Origin: Marchantia polymorpha subsp. ruderalis
Lineage: Eukaryota; Streptophyta; Marchantiopsida; Marchantiales; Marchantiaceae
Direction of reading: 5' to 3'
Assembly: GCA_037833965.1 (NCBI GenBank)
Contig: AP031357.1
Coordinates: 5,476,001 to 5,540,000 of the forward strand
Length of the DNA stretch: 64,000 nucleotides
Shown: one piece after another, positions 38,270 through 50,669 of the stretch
Layout of the letters: the number at the start of each line of letters is the position of its first letter
Numbering within the stretch: position 1 is the first letter of the stretch
Notes under the pieces: generated by a model
The model's database searches: none
The model's input: only the letters and a program-made list of their open reading frames with translations
Told to the model about the DNA's origin: nothing
Translations under genes and position numbers: made by a program

Positions 38270-39098
38270 TTACTCCGATGTCTGCGAGATATTTGATTGC
38301 ATCATGAGTTTTAATCTCCTTAGTTTCTGTATTGCAGCTTCCGCGCGCGACACTGGCACCGCAACTGGAACGGACTGACGGAAGAACACTTGACCGGGGC
38401 AGAAACGCACGGAAGGTGGTGACACGTGGTATCGGGGAGGAAGGCGGAGGTCAGAGGTCGGAGGTCGGAAGGCGGTGAATGCGACAGAGGGACGGACGGA
38501 GAGGCCGGTCAGACGCGGGCCAGTAACGCCAGTCGAGCGGGAGTCGGAGTGAGGAGTAGAGAAGTACGGTGCGAATGGGCGACGAGGAGAGTGGAGAGCG
38601 GAAGGGAGAACAGGCGCGACGCTGCTCGGCCGAGGCGGGCTGAGGCAGCCCAGCGAACGTGACAAGGCAACACGTGGGATAGCGCTGGCGGAAGTGGATG
38701 TGGTGCGATGTGGGTCGGCATTCACACCGGCGACAGTCGTCGGGCCGATCGACCTCCTTATATGCTCTGCCTTGCTCCCTCTCAAGGCAGATCTGTTTGT
38801 CGCGTGCATTGCGTATACTCTCTCCTCCGCATTCTCCGAGAGCGTTACATCTACTCCGTGCCGCTTGTCCGCGTCGAGTATATCTTGCGAGCAGGTTTGT
38901 GAGACGGCTCCTTCGCTGCCCTCAGTCGGCATTCCATATCCGCTTGCGATTTTCGACAAGTCTGTTGCCACCGCCCTGCCAGCTCGAGGAAGGAAGGGAG
39001 CGAGAAAGCGAAGAAGCCGACGGGATTGTTCCGAAGCGGACGAAGGAAAGGAAAGGAAAGGATCGTGACTAATCTGCAGCCAGTGTCGCCCGGTCAAA
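38270..39098 (+). promoter_or_regulatory. Probable promoter and 5' leader of the DUF3700 gene
   Basis: GC-rich, purine-skewed DNA directly upstream of the start codon, of the kind seen elsewhere in the window only next to genes. A TATA-like CTTATATG lies near 38758. An (AAAGG)3 run at 39043-39061 sits just before the ATG, probably in the leader. The transcription start cannot be fixed from sequence. An antisense frame of 275 codons covers the whole region, but I treat it as chance. Confidence 0.45.
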
Positions 39099-40634
39099 AT
39101 GTTGGCTCTATTTCACCCCAAGGTTGCCTCTCCTCCGCAGGAGATCACCGTCCCCGGCGAGGGTACTGAATTGCGCAAAGAGAGCACTGGCATCATGGAT
39201 GCCTACAAGGCTCAATTTCCTGGAGCAATTTCTATGGAAATTGGGGGCAAGTGTGCTATGGCGTACTCTCATGATAAGCAGCATCTTCTGAGACCGAGGT
39301 ATAATTTACCTCAATTGTCTCAGTACTCTTCTGCGTATTTTCTGTTAGATCGACCTTCTTTTGAGACAATCTCACAATCGACGGTACTCGAACTTTGGCT
39401 ATAAAGGCAGATTGGACCGTCTAGTTTTATGTTTGACGTGTGGTGAATATCAGCTCTAGATCAGCTGCAATACACATCGTAATATTTCGTTCTTGAAATG
39501 AGGAGTTCTGGGAGTCTCAGATGGTTCTTGGCGCGAAGTGCCTTTTCTATGATGATCCTTATTTTTTTCCTGCGTCCTGCAGGTATTTGGCTGTCACCGA
39601 TGACATCACATGCATGTTCGAGGGAACTCTTGAAAATATCTCTGTTCTCAGACAACAGTACGGAATCACTAAGAGCATTGCGGAGGTAGCGATAATTATC
39701 GAAATCTACAAAGCTCTAAGAGATCGGTCGCCGTATACAGCAGATCATGTCATTCGTGGACTCAACGGGTCTTTTGCATTTGTTCTTTTCGACAACACCA
39801 CCTCATCGGTGTTTGTTGCAGTGGTAAGATATTTCATGACTCTTAACCGCCACCATTTTTTTAGGAAGGTCGTCACTCTCGCCTACGATGGTAGTCTCGA
39901 ATTGTGGAATCTTGCTCTGCATCGTCCTACAACTTTTCAAAATGTAACTACAAACAGTCCATATTTCCTTCTTTGCCCTGGCTCTGAATGGCATGGCCTG
40001 AATATGAAGACATAGCGGAAGCGCTTAGTCGCAGTTAAGATCGGTGTTTTGTTTGCCGACTCTTTCTTGGTGGATCGGGCGGCATACTCCATGTATTTAT
40101 ATGTGTTCATTCTGTCGCAGGATTCTCATGGGAAAGTCCCCTTCTTCTGGGGCACGACTGCCGATGGCTCACTTGCGTTTTCTGACGATCAGAAGCTTCT
40201 GAAAGAAGCTTGTGGTAAATCATTCGCTACGTTCCCTCAAGGTAACTTTCGACATCCACGCAATACATAATAATAGATTACCTTAATGAATTCCGTTGTC
40301 GTGCATAAGTTTAGGATATTTACCAGCAAAGCCGATGCCGTAGCTCGAAGCATCGTTAGCAACACACATGGTCTGCATAATGGTCATTTACAGACGAGTT
40401 TCTTGAAAGTTCAATGTTTTTTTGTGTGATGCAGGCTGTTACTTCTCCAGCGCCGATGGTCTTCAGAGTTTCGAACATCCTCTCAGTCCCATCAAAGCTA
40501 TGCCTCGTGTTGATAGTCAAGGTCAAGTGTGCGGATCAACATTCAAGGTGGAGCCCGCTCCGAAGCAACAACAAAACGCTAGAAACACATTCCCTAGAGT
40601 CGGAAGTGAATCGAGTTGGGCAACAGCTTTTTGA
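39099..40634 (+). CDS. DUF3700 protein (aluminium-induced / TSJT1-like)
   Basis: Four exons: 39099-39298, 39583-39823, 40121-40241 and 40435-40634. All junctions are GT-AG and together give 253 residues, the usual family length. The N-terminus MLALF, KQQYGL-like RQQYGI (90-95) and LRDR (112-115) are family signatures; the family is named for YGL and LRDR, and here Leu is Ile. KVPFFWGT, GKSFATFPQGC and SFEHPL follow in the third and fourth exons. The fold is that of class II glutamine amidotransferase domains, but residue 2 is Leu rather than the catalytic Cys, so that activity is not expected. Relatives (wound/aluminium-induced proteins, stem-specific TSJT1) respond to stress, dark or sugar starvation; the molecular role is unclear. 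The C-terminal tail is Gln/Ser-rich and variable. No signal peptide is evident, so it is probably cytosolic. Confidence 0.95.
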
Positions 40635-40734
40635 TTGCTTAGGCAGGGTTGATAGATCAGCCGTAGTGGGTAGCATATTTTGACCTGTATAGACATTGTC
40701 TTATTTTGAACCATATCAGACCCGAGGCACGGTG

Positions 40735-40775
40735 CTGTAGATGTAAAAACTGTAATAAAAAAGATATGTTTTCGC
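40735..40775 (+). terminator. Polyadenylation signal of the DUF3700 gene
   Basis: GATGTAAAAACTGTAATAAA about 105-125 bp after the stop codon combines TGTA far-upstream words with an exact AATAAA at about 40754-40759. Confidence 0.65.
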
Positions 40776-42029
40776 ACCCGGGACAAGTTGCGAGAGCACA
40801 TTCGGCACGTTGCACGTTGCGATGTAGGAACCTCCTGAATGCGTGAGGCGGAGACATAGCCTTTCGTTGCGTGAGCCACTATCGGTTGATCTATTGATTT
40901 CACGTCTTCAGCGAATAGTAGCAAAGGTTGAGAATCATGTGGGTGAATATACTGACTTTGCGGATCTGCCGTGGAATCAGGTCGCCAGTTCGATTCGTGA
41001 ACCTAACTACGATAAGGGAGTTGTTGCTAGTCGCTTTCGGTAGATTTGGATATATTTTAAGCTTCTGTGGTGTTCTCAAAACTGGATGAATCCGAGATTT
41101 TGGAGATGAATGTGTTATTTTTGAGGAAGTGGATCAGTGGGTTCTTGAACATGATGGCCAGATCAAGTCTTAACAACTGATGCAGGAACCTCGTCTCAAG
41201 GCGAAAATGCAGCGGATATTCTCGGGGCCTTTTTCTATGGCGAAATTGCAGGAGCTTACATTGTAAAGTCGTCGTTCAATGAACGTTATGCTGTTGTATC
41301 TGTTACTTGTGATATTTAGAAATATCAGATAACGAAGGTTGTCCGTTTCTTTATTTTGATCAAAGACGTTTTGAATTCGTGGAGTAATTCCCGGAGAAAT
41401 ATGTAACAGAACCTGTTGCGGATAAGATTGTCGCTTGTCAAAACTTTGTCATCTTCTCGGAGCTATCGTCAAGGAGGGTGGAATGGAATCAAGCTATTTA
41501 CGTATAAGGGTAGTGGATGTTTGATTCACGTTTGGCGTCTATGGGAGCTGAGTGCTATTCTGCACTATTGTAAATGATATGAATCGCTTGGTGTACGAAT
41601 GTCTTGTCCAAAATCCTGACACATACAATAGTGTTTTGATCAAACAAATCGATAAAAGATTTTCTTGCGCATGTTGAAAGAAAACCTTTTCGTAAGAGAA
41701 AGTGAAATTTGTCTCACTCAAATCCTCACCCACAAATAACCTCGATGTTTGTTAGCAAGAATTTACTTAAAAACCATTACTTAATTACAATGATAATCTG
41801 GGAACTGGTAAATAGATCAAGGCCATGGGATTTAGAGGGTCAAAAGTTGAAAAACACAATATATCTACTGACATATATACTAATAAAATCTATAAAATGT
41901 GTACTTATCTGCCACACTCTTCCACTTTGTAGTGCGAGAACTGATGACATGGGCAATCGCTTCCTCGCTATCCCAATTAAATATTTCCGTGCTCTATCCC
42001 TTAAACAATATATTTGTCACGCTTGACTA
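40776..42029. other. Intergenic DNA, no gene recognised
   Basis: Moderate-GC DNA after the DUF3700 gene with only short frames (66, 64 and 105 codons), none recognisable. Composition turns AT-rich from about 41700. Confidence 0.45.
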
Positions 42030-42375
42030 GGTTCCATTTCTCTCTTCCTCTCTTTCTCGCATTCTTCTTTCCCTCGTCGACTCCTTCCGTCCTACACTCG
42101 ATTTCTCTTACCCGTATTCTCTATCTCTCTTTCTTTCTTTCTCACACTCTTCTTTCTCTCGTCGACTCTTTCCGTCCTACGCTCGATTTCTCTTGCCCGT
42201 ATTCTCTATCTCTCTTTCTTTCTATCTCACACTATTCTTCCTCTCGTCGATTTCTTCCGTCAAACACTCGATTTCTCTTCCCCATATTCTCTCTTCTCTT
42301 TCTTTACTTCTCAAACTCTTTTTTCTCTCGTCGATCCTTTCCGTCCTACTCTCAATTCCCTTTCCAATTGCCTCT
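42030..42375. repeat. Pyrimidine-rich minisatellite, 85-bp unit, four copies
   Basis: Four head-to-tail copies are anchored by CTCGTCGA at 42073, 42158, 42243 and 42327 (spacing 85, 85, 84). Copies 1 and 2 are nearly identical; copy 4 is the most diverged. The plus strand is almost pure C/T, which keeps long frames open although 85 is not a multiple of three. The Ser/Leu/Phe-rich translations are therefore an artefact. Confidence 0.92.
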
Positions 42376-44530
42376 CTCTATCTACTTTCTTTGCATAGAT
42401 TTACATGGGATGGAGAAGGTCTAAATATGTATAGTATGAGCCATTGTACGACAGTGGACAAGTTTAGGAGATGGGTTAGTGACATACTCTTGCAAAAAAT
42501 CAAACTTTATCTTTATCTCAAACTTCATAAACTACACAAAAAGTTTATAGCTTGTCTCAAGATTTGGAATTTGATATATTTGATGCAAAGAGCACTGATT
42601 CTATTGCCTACGGTTATTTTGTTGCCATCATCTTGGATCATATTGATCAGCAACATTACTTTGAGCATATTGACACTTGTGCACTGACATGTTTGGAAAG
42701 TTCGCTCTTTCAATATTAGTCTATCGCAGTTTACAATCTCTACCATCCTGTATATCCTAGTCGTTCCACCCAAAGTATAACAATATCCGAATACGTTATC
42801 ATATATTGATTATATATATCTCTCATGAAGCAAAATACTCACTCCAGGTATGGTGAATCATGGTTTGTTAGCTCATCTGCCATTAGCTTATCAAGTGTGG
42901 AGTTAAAGATCTGTCCAACAAATATTCAATATAAACATTCCTCATGACAAAAAATGTGATTTGGACACACGTTTTATTCCAAGAAATCACCACGTCAAGT
43001 AACACAAATCTTGAAGATCTACAAATATATCAAATTCTTACTTGAAGATCAGCAAATGTATCAAATCCTTACAAAATAAGAATTTTGTATTGATTATCAT
43101 TCATATTGTTGATCTTCTGATTGCAATCTCATTGAAAACTCAGATGTAATCGTTAAAAAGACTGTCTTCTATCAAAAATTAATGTAAAGTATACTCTATC
43201 ATGATACAGTATTATTGAATTCACTAATACATCATTATACTCTTCAAATATAAATATTAGTACAACAGGTTGCACAACAATCATAATTTCACATTAAGTT
43301 TAAACTAAAAAATCAAACAAATCATTCAAACGTATATAAAAATGTATTCATTAAAATTTCAAAACATTGATCATGCTCAACATATAATCTCTAAACATAC
43401 AAAAAACGAAATCTTCAATCAACATCATTGCACCCAAAAAAATAAATATAAGAATTTTGAATCTTCATTTAATTACTTTGCAAAATTAGTTATGAAAAAA
43501 TCATTATAAGTTGTATTAATCATTTGATCAAGATTGATGGTTTCACTAAATGTTTATATCCAAATGAAACAAAATATTTAATAGATGAATAAAAAAATTT
43601 GTCATCACAACATTATTTTGATATTCATGATATGTTAATCTAATAAGTTCAAGTCATTATTGTTGTAGTTTTTATAACATGGAAAAGATTTATTTTAATA
43701 ACATGTAATATGTAAAATTTCTTGAACATAAAAATCTAATTAAAATTTATGATTCAAAAAAGATGATGTGATATGAATATAAATAATCACTTCAAAAATA
43801 ATGTCACAACATACTTTAGAAAACCTACAATTGCACTGCATATTTGTTGATTGATGTGTTACAATTCAAAATTTATGAGGTTACATCATAAATTGATCAT
43901 ATTGATGTGTCTTATGATGCAAAATAGACTTCACAATTTATAAATCAAAATATTCGGAAAAGTAGAAGATTGTATGTTTTGAAAAACATAAAAAATACAT
44001 CTCATTATTATTATTTTAACATCTTTTCAATGTAAATAGCAAGAAAACCACATACTACAAAGATTATCTATATGTGCCCTCAAAAACTTCATACAATATC
44101 AAAATTAAATCTATTTTTTTAATTCTCTTTTATAATTCTATTTATTCAATAATGTAATCATACAGCTTCAATCATTCTATTTGAATGCAATTGAAAATTC
44201 TTAGAATTATATATTTTTTCTTATATTTTTATTTTTTATAATTGATTTTATGACCATGAATATTTTCATCATAATTTTTTAAAAATTAAATTAACCTAAT
44301 AATAGATTGTTCAGATTGATTGTTGATTCATCTAAATATCATTATAATTATTTTAAAAATATACATAAAAAATCATCTTCAACATTTTATATAAATTTAA
44401 ATAAATCCACATTTTGAAAGAATATAACATGAGATATATGAATTGAATTTTATTCTAATTACTATTTTGAATAATATGATATAAATAAAAATTCTGAAAT
44501 ATCTACAAAAATATATAATTTTTTTAATAT

Positions 44531-44534
<4 letters not shown>

Positions 44535-44568
<34 letters not shown>
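44535..44568. repeat. (AT)17 microsatellite
   Basis: Uninterrupted AT dinucleotide run. Confidence 0.95.
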
Positions 44569-44570
<2 letters not shown>

Positions 44571-45739
44571 AAAAGCAAATATTTTTTCTAGTGCATTGCC
44601 TATTCATTATTATAAGAACAACATATATATGCTTAAAGATTCAAGAAATATTCAAAATAGTGATAATTTCGATTAAATTATATGAAAAAAATTATAAGCT
44701 TTTTCAATTATTGAATAAGTATTTTAAATCAAAATATATTACAATATCTCAAAATCAACATATGTTACATGTTTTGCAACACATGAAAATTCATTTATTA
44801 CTTATGAAATAAATTTTTTTATCAACATTATTGAAATATGTTTTTCAGACATTACAAACAACGTTTACTAATTATTCAAAATCATAACAATTTGTTCATT
44901 CATGCTTCAACAAATAACAATAGAAGTAAAAGATTTGTGTACAACTCTATTGCAGAATAAAATATATTATGCAATGCGAAGCTATATGAAACAACACAGT
45001 TACAAACATTTTCATCATTCTATGTCAATATTTCATGGCATTAATTTTATAATCAAGATGAAAATGAATGAATTATCATATATGAGTAATTATTTTATAT
45101 ATGATAGTTTTATATTCATGATTTTAATCCGAGATTATTTGATTTCAAGTTTTTCTCCTTTAGCATACAAATAAATAGACATTTCTAATTTTTAATAAAT
45201 TTTTCATAAATATTATAATATTCACAATTTAGTTAATTTGATATAATACATAAATATGATAATTAAATTGATATAAAATTCACATGTTATGTATATAATT
45301 TATATATGTGATCAAAATGAAAATATCAAATGCTAATATTTCTCATTTTTTATTGTGTGATATCATACTAAGAATCCAAAATAAATTTCAGTTTTAAATT
45401 TAAATGATCATAAATATTACTTTAATCAGTTGATACATCCAACAAACTTTCAAAATTTGTCAACACTAATAAGAATTATGGATTCATAATTTCTTGAATA
45501 TAACAATGAAATACTGGTAAATCATATAGCTACAAATTTTACAAAACTGTAAAATGAAATTTTACAGAAATGAGTATTTATAGCAAATCATTCAATTAAT
45601 ATTTTTTTTAAGACTTTAAAATTTATCAATGATTATACAATGAAATTGAAAATTGAAAATTAACTTTGAAAATAAAGCACAATGATTGAACTACATTTTT
45701 TAATTTTTAAGTTTCTATTGCTATTTCAGCTTTAACATT

Positions 45740-45770
45740 ATTTCAATGAAATAAATTTTTTCATTGAAAT
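45740..45770. repeat. Short hairpin, 12-bp arms
   Basis: ATTTCAATGAAA and its exact reverse complement are separated by a 7-base loop. Confidence 0.8.
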
Positions 45771-47780
45771 AATTATTATACTATTTTGAAGAAAATATAT
45801 TTTTATATTATTATATAATATAAATCTAAATATTTGAGTAAAAATTAAAGATCACTTAGATAGAGGTGTAAAACAAACTAAGTTCCATAATTTTGTTATT
45901 TGTATCAATGACTTGCATAAATAAATGACAACATAGTTATTTACTTAACTACTTTAATAATCAAGTGAAGATTGACAACATTGTATTCCAATATTACTAA
46001 ATTGATAAAAATATAATGAAACAATGTCATCAGGTTTGGGATTATAGAGATGTTTTAATTAGCCATTGAATTGAGCATTTTTAAAAAATAGATTGTCAAT
46101 AACTGCATTCATGTCCAAATCTTAAAATTTTAGCATGGATAGATATTTTTATATCTCAAAATTTTGTCCATAAATGGCACTAGCATATATTAACAAATCC
46201 CAATAGTTTTAAATAAGTCATCGTGCATATGTTCAAAATTCTTAGAAAATTATTATTCATCAAAATTATTATTTGTGTTTTTTGAAAGAATCTTCCATTG
46301 TATTAAACATATAGTTGCTGAATTTGACTACAACAAAAACTTCATCTTGTTTAGTTTACATCTTCAATGAATCTTTTTGCAATAGTGTATGCTAAATTTT
46401 AAGTTGTAAGAAGTTTGAAATGTGAATTCAAGGTAGTATAAAATTCATTGAAAAATTATCATGGTATATCTTTCAAACACATTTGTCTTGATTCAGCTAC
46501 AACTTTTATTTTTCAAATCCGTTTGCACATATATAATTGATACTTTCTCATCTTAATTCAATTTCCAATTCTTGAGTGCAAAAATTTTACTACTAATGAA
46601 AAAATTAAAATACTAATGAAGCAATTTAAAATTGTAATTTAAAAGCAATTGTGATATTAAAAAAATTTATTCACACACGAGCATTTAAGAATTACTTGCA
46701 TATTATAGAGTTCTTGCTTGTAAGTTTATTATTGACTACCATTTGTCATATTGATGTCAATAAGATTAAAAATTTTGATTTTCACATCATTTTTTTTAAC
46801 TCGAAACTCTTTGTCATATTTTTAACACACTATCAACTTTTAATGTTAAAAATTTTCTTTAGATTATATCAGTTTTTGAAAAGATGTCATTCAATGAATC
46901 TGATCATGATTCATGAATCATATTAACTGCCGTACATAATACGTATATAAAATATATGAAAATAATTTCATATAAATAAATCAATTATCACAAAACCACA
47001 TATAATGTAATTGTAATTATTATGTGCATATAAAAATAAGAATTATTTAATATATATATATATATATTAAATGATTGTTCAACTTAAAAATTACAAAACT
47101 TTATTTTTTGTACTTATCAAGTAAAATTTTAGTGTTTAAATTTGAAAATTAGAATCTTAGACAATTTTTTTCATCAGAAAGTTCACTAGCTTTAAAAAAA
47201 TAAAATGTTTATTTCATGATATTTTATGGTTCAATTTTTTTTTAGCTTTTTAAACAACAAGTCAAAATTGTCAGATAGTTCACTTGATTTGATACTAAGA
47301 TTTCCACAATTATTATTAAATTTTATCTTTATATGCTAAATATCATGATTAATCATAGATTGAAATTTCAAAATTTATATTGAAAAATCAACATATTTAT
47401 CCGTATAACTTTATGAAATGCAATCAAGAGAAGATTTAAGATTATAACTGTTTAAAATATTCAACAATTATTGCATGATTTCATATAAAGAATGAGTAGT
47501 ATATCATTTGAATACTGTTTTCAAATATGGAATTTACATCAATTAAAATTTTCTATAGTGATTATGGATATTATAAGAAATGATTGATTGGGAATGTTTC
47601 ATTGGTTTTCATTATTATCAAGTTTGGATCATTATTTTTTTGGCGTGTTTCAATGGTTTCTAACTTTGGAAAAAAGTTTCATTTGCTTTGAATAATTTCC
47701 AAATTAATCAACATCCAAGATAATATACAATGAATCTGATTGATATCATTTTATGATTATTGTATAATATAATTCATTCA

Positions 47781-47883
47781 ATCAATATTATCTATAATAT
47801 TGATGAATCTTGTCAATCAATATTATCTATAATATTGATGAATCTTGTCAATCAATATTACCTATAATATTGATGAATCTTGT
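47781..47883. repeat. 35-bp tandem repeat, three copies, each a hairpin
   Basis: Three head-to-tail 35-bp units start at 47781, 47816 and 47851. Each contains the inverted repeat TCAATATTAT-CT-ATAATATTGA (in copy 3 the last T of the left arm is C), so each unit can fold. Apart from that change and the trailing end of copy 3, the copies are identical, which implies recent expansion. Confidence 0.93.
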
Positions 47884-49772
47884 ATGGTTTATCCGCAGCA
47901 ATATTATATCATGCCTTACTTAGTAGAAGATATGACTCTACAAAAATGATTGGTCAACTTCTTAAACAAAATCTCAACTATGTTTTAACAAAGTAGTTCT
48001 TTAATCGTAGTTGTCATGTGACGATGTCAACTCAAGTCTCAAGCAAAGTGATAGTATACATATAGTCTTAGGTTTTTGGTTCTAAGCTCATGGAACTAAG
48101 CGTTTATTATCTTAGCCATCAGAAGGAAAAATACCGTCTCCTAATATCTCACTGACCAAAACCTTTGGAGGTCGTCCATATTGCTCTAATACGGAAAGTA
48201 ACAAACCTCTCCTTCCAAGAACTAGTCACACCACAAACTTTAAACTTTATATATTGGAAAGAAAGAACACACTAACAACACACTAGGAGAAAGTGGACTT
48301 TGAAGTAAAACGGCGTGGATGGTGGCCCACTTAGGGACAATGGGCCAATGCCATTATCCTGATATTATGTAAAAGGTTGGCATTGGGTTGGTGACACTTG
48401 TATAAGTGAAGCTGAAATGGCCAACTTGGGAAGGTTGCTCATCTTGCTGATAATAGTTTCATCTATGATTGACTCGTCAATTGTGAACTACGCCATTCCT
48501 AACCACTGCATTGTACTTATAATCATACATCTGATTTGGTTATCATTCAATTGAAAAATTGTGGTCATTCTTGTCTAGTGCACTACTGTTCCATATATGT
48601 TTTTAACACATATTCTGGCCCAGACTCATAGCCCTATGACAATACGGGAACTTGACCGGCCCTTTGAAGAAGCAAAGGACTTCTCCGAAACTGAACTTGT
48701 CAAATTGTGTAGTACAAAAAATGACTCAAAAGCTAGAGTATCTGGGATTGTTGTCCACTGTTTTGCCATATTCAATGGGTAAAGAGTACAAAGTGCATGT
48801 CAGTACATGATCACCCATTTTCGAAACATGTGTCTGAGTAGCAAAAACCTTCATGATAGCCTTTGTAGTATGTGTTAAAGAACGGATCTTGCAAAGTCAA
48901 GGGTAAATTTAAAGAACTCTGTCCAAACCTCACTTTTCATGGAAAGCAATTGCTTTTGCTTTAAACATCGGGCCAACTGTTGATAGTGTAGTTGATGCCA
49001 CATAATTACTTACCGGCTGAACTGAGCGATACTGTAAGAATGATTACTTTCGATGATCACGAACATTAGTCATGTTGCTAACAAATAGTAGTAGTTGCTA
49101 GAGAGTTTTCGCCATGCCCAACTAGCATTGGAGATCTAGTGGACTCCTTTATGTATCCCGCTATGGACGTTATCGAAATAGACACTAAACTTAGACATGT
49201 ACATGAATGAATTGGTGAAAATTATCACAGGAATCGTCATGGGGTATCATTCTCTTTAAGTTACGTTGTAGCATATTTTAGGTACTTTGAATAATTGCTC
49301 CACGCAGATCATTTAAGAAAATTAGATGATGATGAATAATTTATTGTTTGTTCGCATTTGTCCAACTTGGATATACTAAGTGTGGCATGACATAATTACC
49401 GTTGTTCTGTTATTGCCAATAGCCAACCCCATGTTGGCTGTTTGGTGTAAAAACTAATGAGAGTTTCCCAACCCTTTTTTACATTTCACTGTCGAAGTAT
49501 TGTTTTCATGTATCAATGTTAAACCCTAGCTAAGACTCTACCAAACTATCTACCAAACTTGATAAGGCCTAGAACGTTTGTTGTCCCCTATCTCTACCCG
49601 TCAGCACATGGCTTGGAAAGGCTTAGAATGTTGACAAATCTGACTTCTCCTACAAGGACTGATAATGTCAGAATATTGGCAATACTCTCATAGCTGTTGC
49701 ATGTTATGACCAAACTTAGCTGATTTTATTGAGATGTTATAATCTTCCGCGATATAATGTTACAATTAGTCA
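47884..49772. other. Intergenic DNA left of the hAT element
   Basis: Moderate composition, no recognised gene. A 61-codon frame at 48597-48782 is the only modestly protein-like stretch and has no known motif. This may be older transposon-derived DNA into which the hAT element inserted. Confidence 0.4.
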
Positions 49773-50669
49773 CTGTAAGGCAGACCTAATGAAAAGTGGC
49801 ATTTGCCACTTTTGCCACCTTTTCGTTAGTTGTGGCACCCAAAATTTACTTTAAAATGGCATTTGTGGCATTTGAATTGAAAAACTTCTGTGGCAATCTT
49901 GAAACCATGAGAGATTGAGATCATTTCACGAGAAATGCAGGCAGGGTTGTTTCTAGTTTGTGGCTAACTTAGGTTATGCTCTCATGTTATGTCTAAGTGA
50001 CAACTATAGCCATCGAAAGCTAACAAGAATTTAGAGGAGTCGATGAACAGGTCACATGATTATTCACCGTGAGGATACTCAAAGCACAAAGAGCTAGTAC
50101 TCTCACAAGAAATGAGTTCAAGGTTCTTGATACTAACCATGAGTATATAAAACTTCAACTGAATAGTGCCAAATTCCAAAATCCACGAGACGTGAATTGT
50201 GTTACTCCTTAAAACTTAAGTTGAAGATGAAAATATCACATGTCTTCGATCCTAGGAATGAAGAGAAACTTGGTTTCAGGACCAGAATAGTTTTACGTCA
50301 GAGTTTTAGAAAACTTTCAAGGTGTATCTTTTCTTTCAAAAATTACATACATCAGGTGATCATGCATTATTTTGATTTCTGTCCACAATTTGCTCAAAAC
50401 AAAAATACAAGGATTCTCTTTCCAATCACTTACTGAATGCAATTCGGTCTCTTGCTTGCTTGGGATAATAACATTCATCATTGTCAGGCAAGCACTTCGT
50501 AAACTTTAGGCAGTGCTTGCGAACTCTTGAAAATTTACGCCGTAAAGTTCAATTGCAATTAAAGAGTACCTAAAAGAAAAAGCTTAATTGTGGCATCGAC
50601 CCAATTTTAATTGTGGCAAAGGTGGCATTTTTTCCTAAAATGCCACTCTTAATGAGATCTGCTGTAAGG
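49773..50669. mobile_element. Non-autonomous hAT-type transposon with 8-bp target duplication
   Basis: The element runs from 49781 to 50661 (881 bp). It is flanked by identical 8-bp copies of CTGTAAGG at 49773-49780 and 50662-50669. The terminal inverted repeats begin CAGA and match at 20 of 24 positions (left CAGACCTAATGAAAAGTGGC; right, read inward, CAGATCTCATTAAGAGTGGC). An 8-bp duplication and ends starting CAG are hallmarks of the hAT superfamily. GTGGCA/TGCCAC words recur several times within about 120 bp of both ends, like the subterminal motifs hAT transposases bind. The interior has no transposase; its longest frame is 79 codons (50197-50436). It would need a transposase supplied from elsewhere. 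Confidence 0.85.

Larger units (their letters stand above)
42376..47780. other. AT-rich intergenic DNA
   Basis: More than 5 kb of very AT-rich DNA. Frames are short (at most about 90 codons) and Ile/Asn/Lys/Phe-rich, as expected by composition. It contains an (AT)17 run and a 12-bp-arm hairpin at 45740-45770. No transposon ends are recognised. Confidence 0.5.

Noticed and set aside
38270-39097. A 275-codon minus-strand frame opposite the DUF3700 promoter
   Set aside because: It lies in GC-rich DNA where long frames arise by chance, its start overlaps the sense ATG head-on, and the translation is low-complexity Ser/Pro/Arg-rich with no known motif.
42014-42687. Plus-strand frames of 136 and 164 codons
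   Set aside because: They are translations of the 85-bp pyrimidine minisatellite; the period is not a multiple of three and the peptide is Ser/Leu/Phe low complexity.
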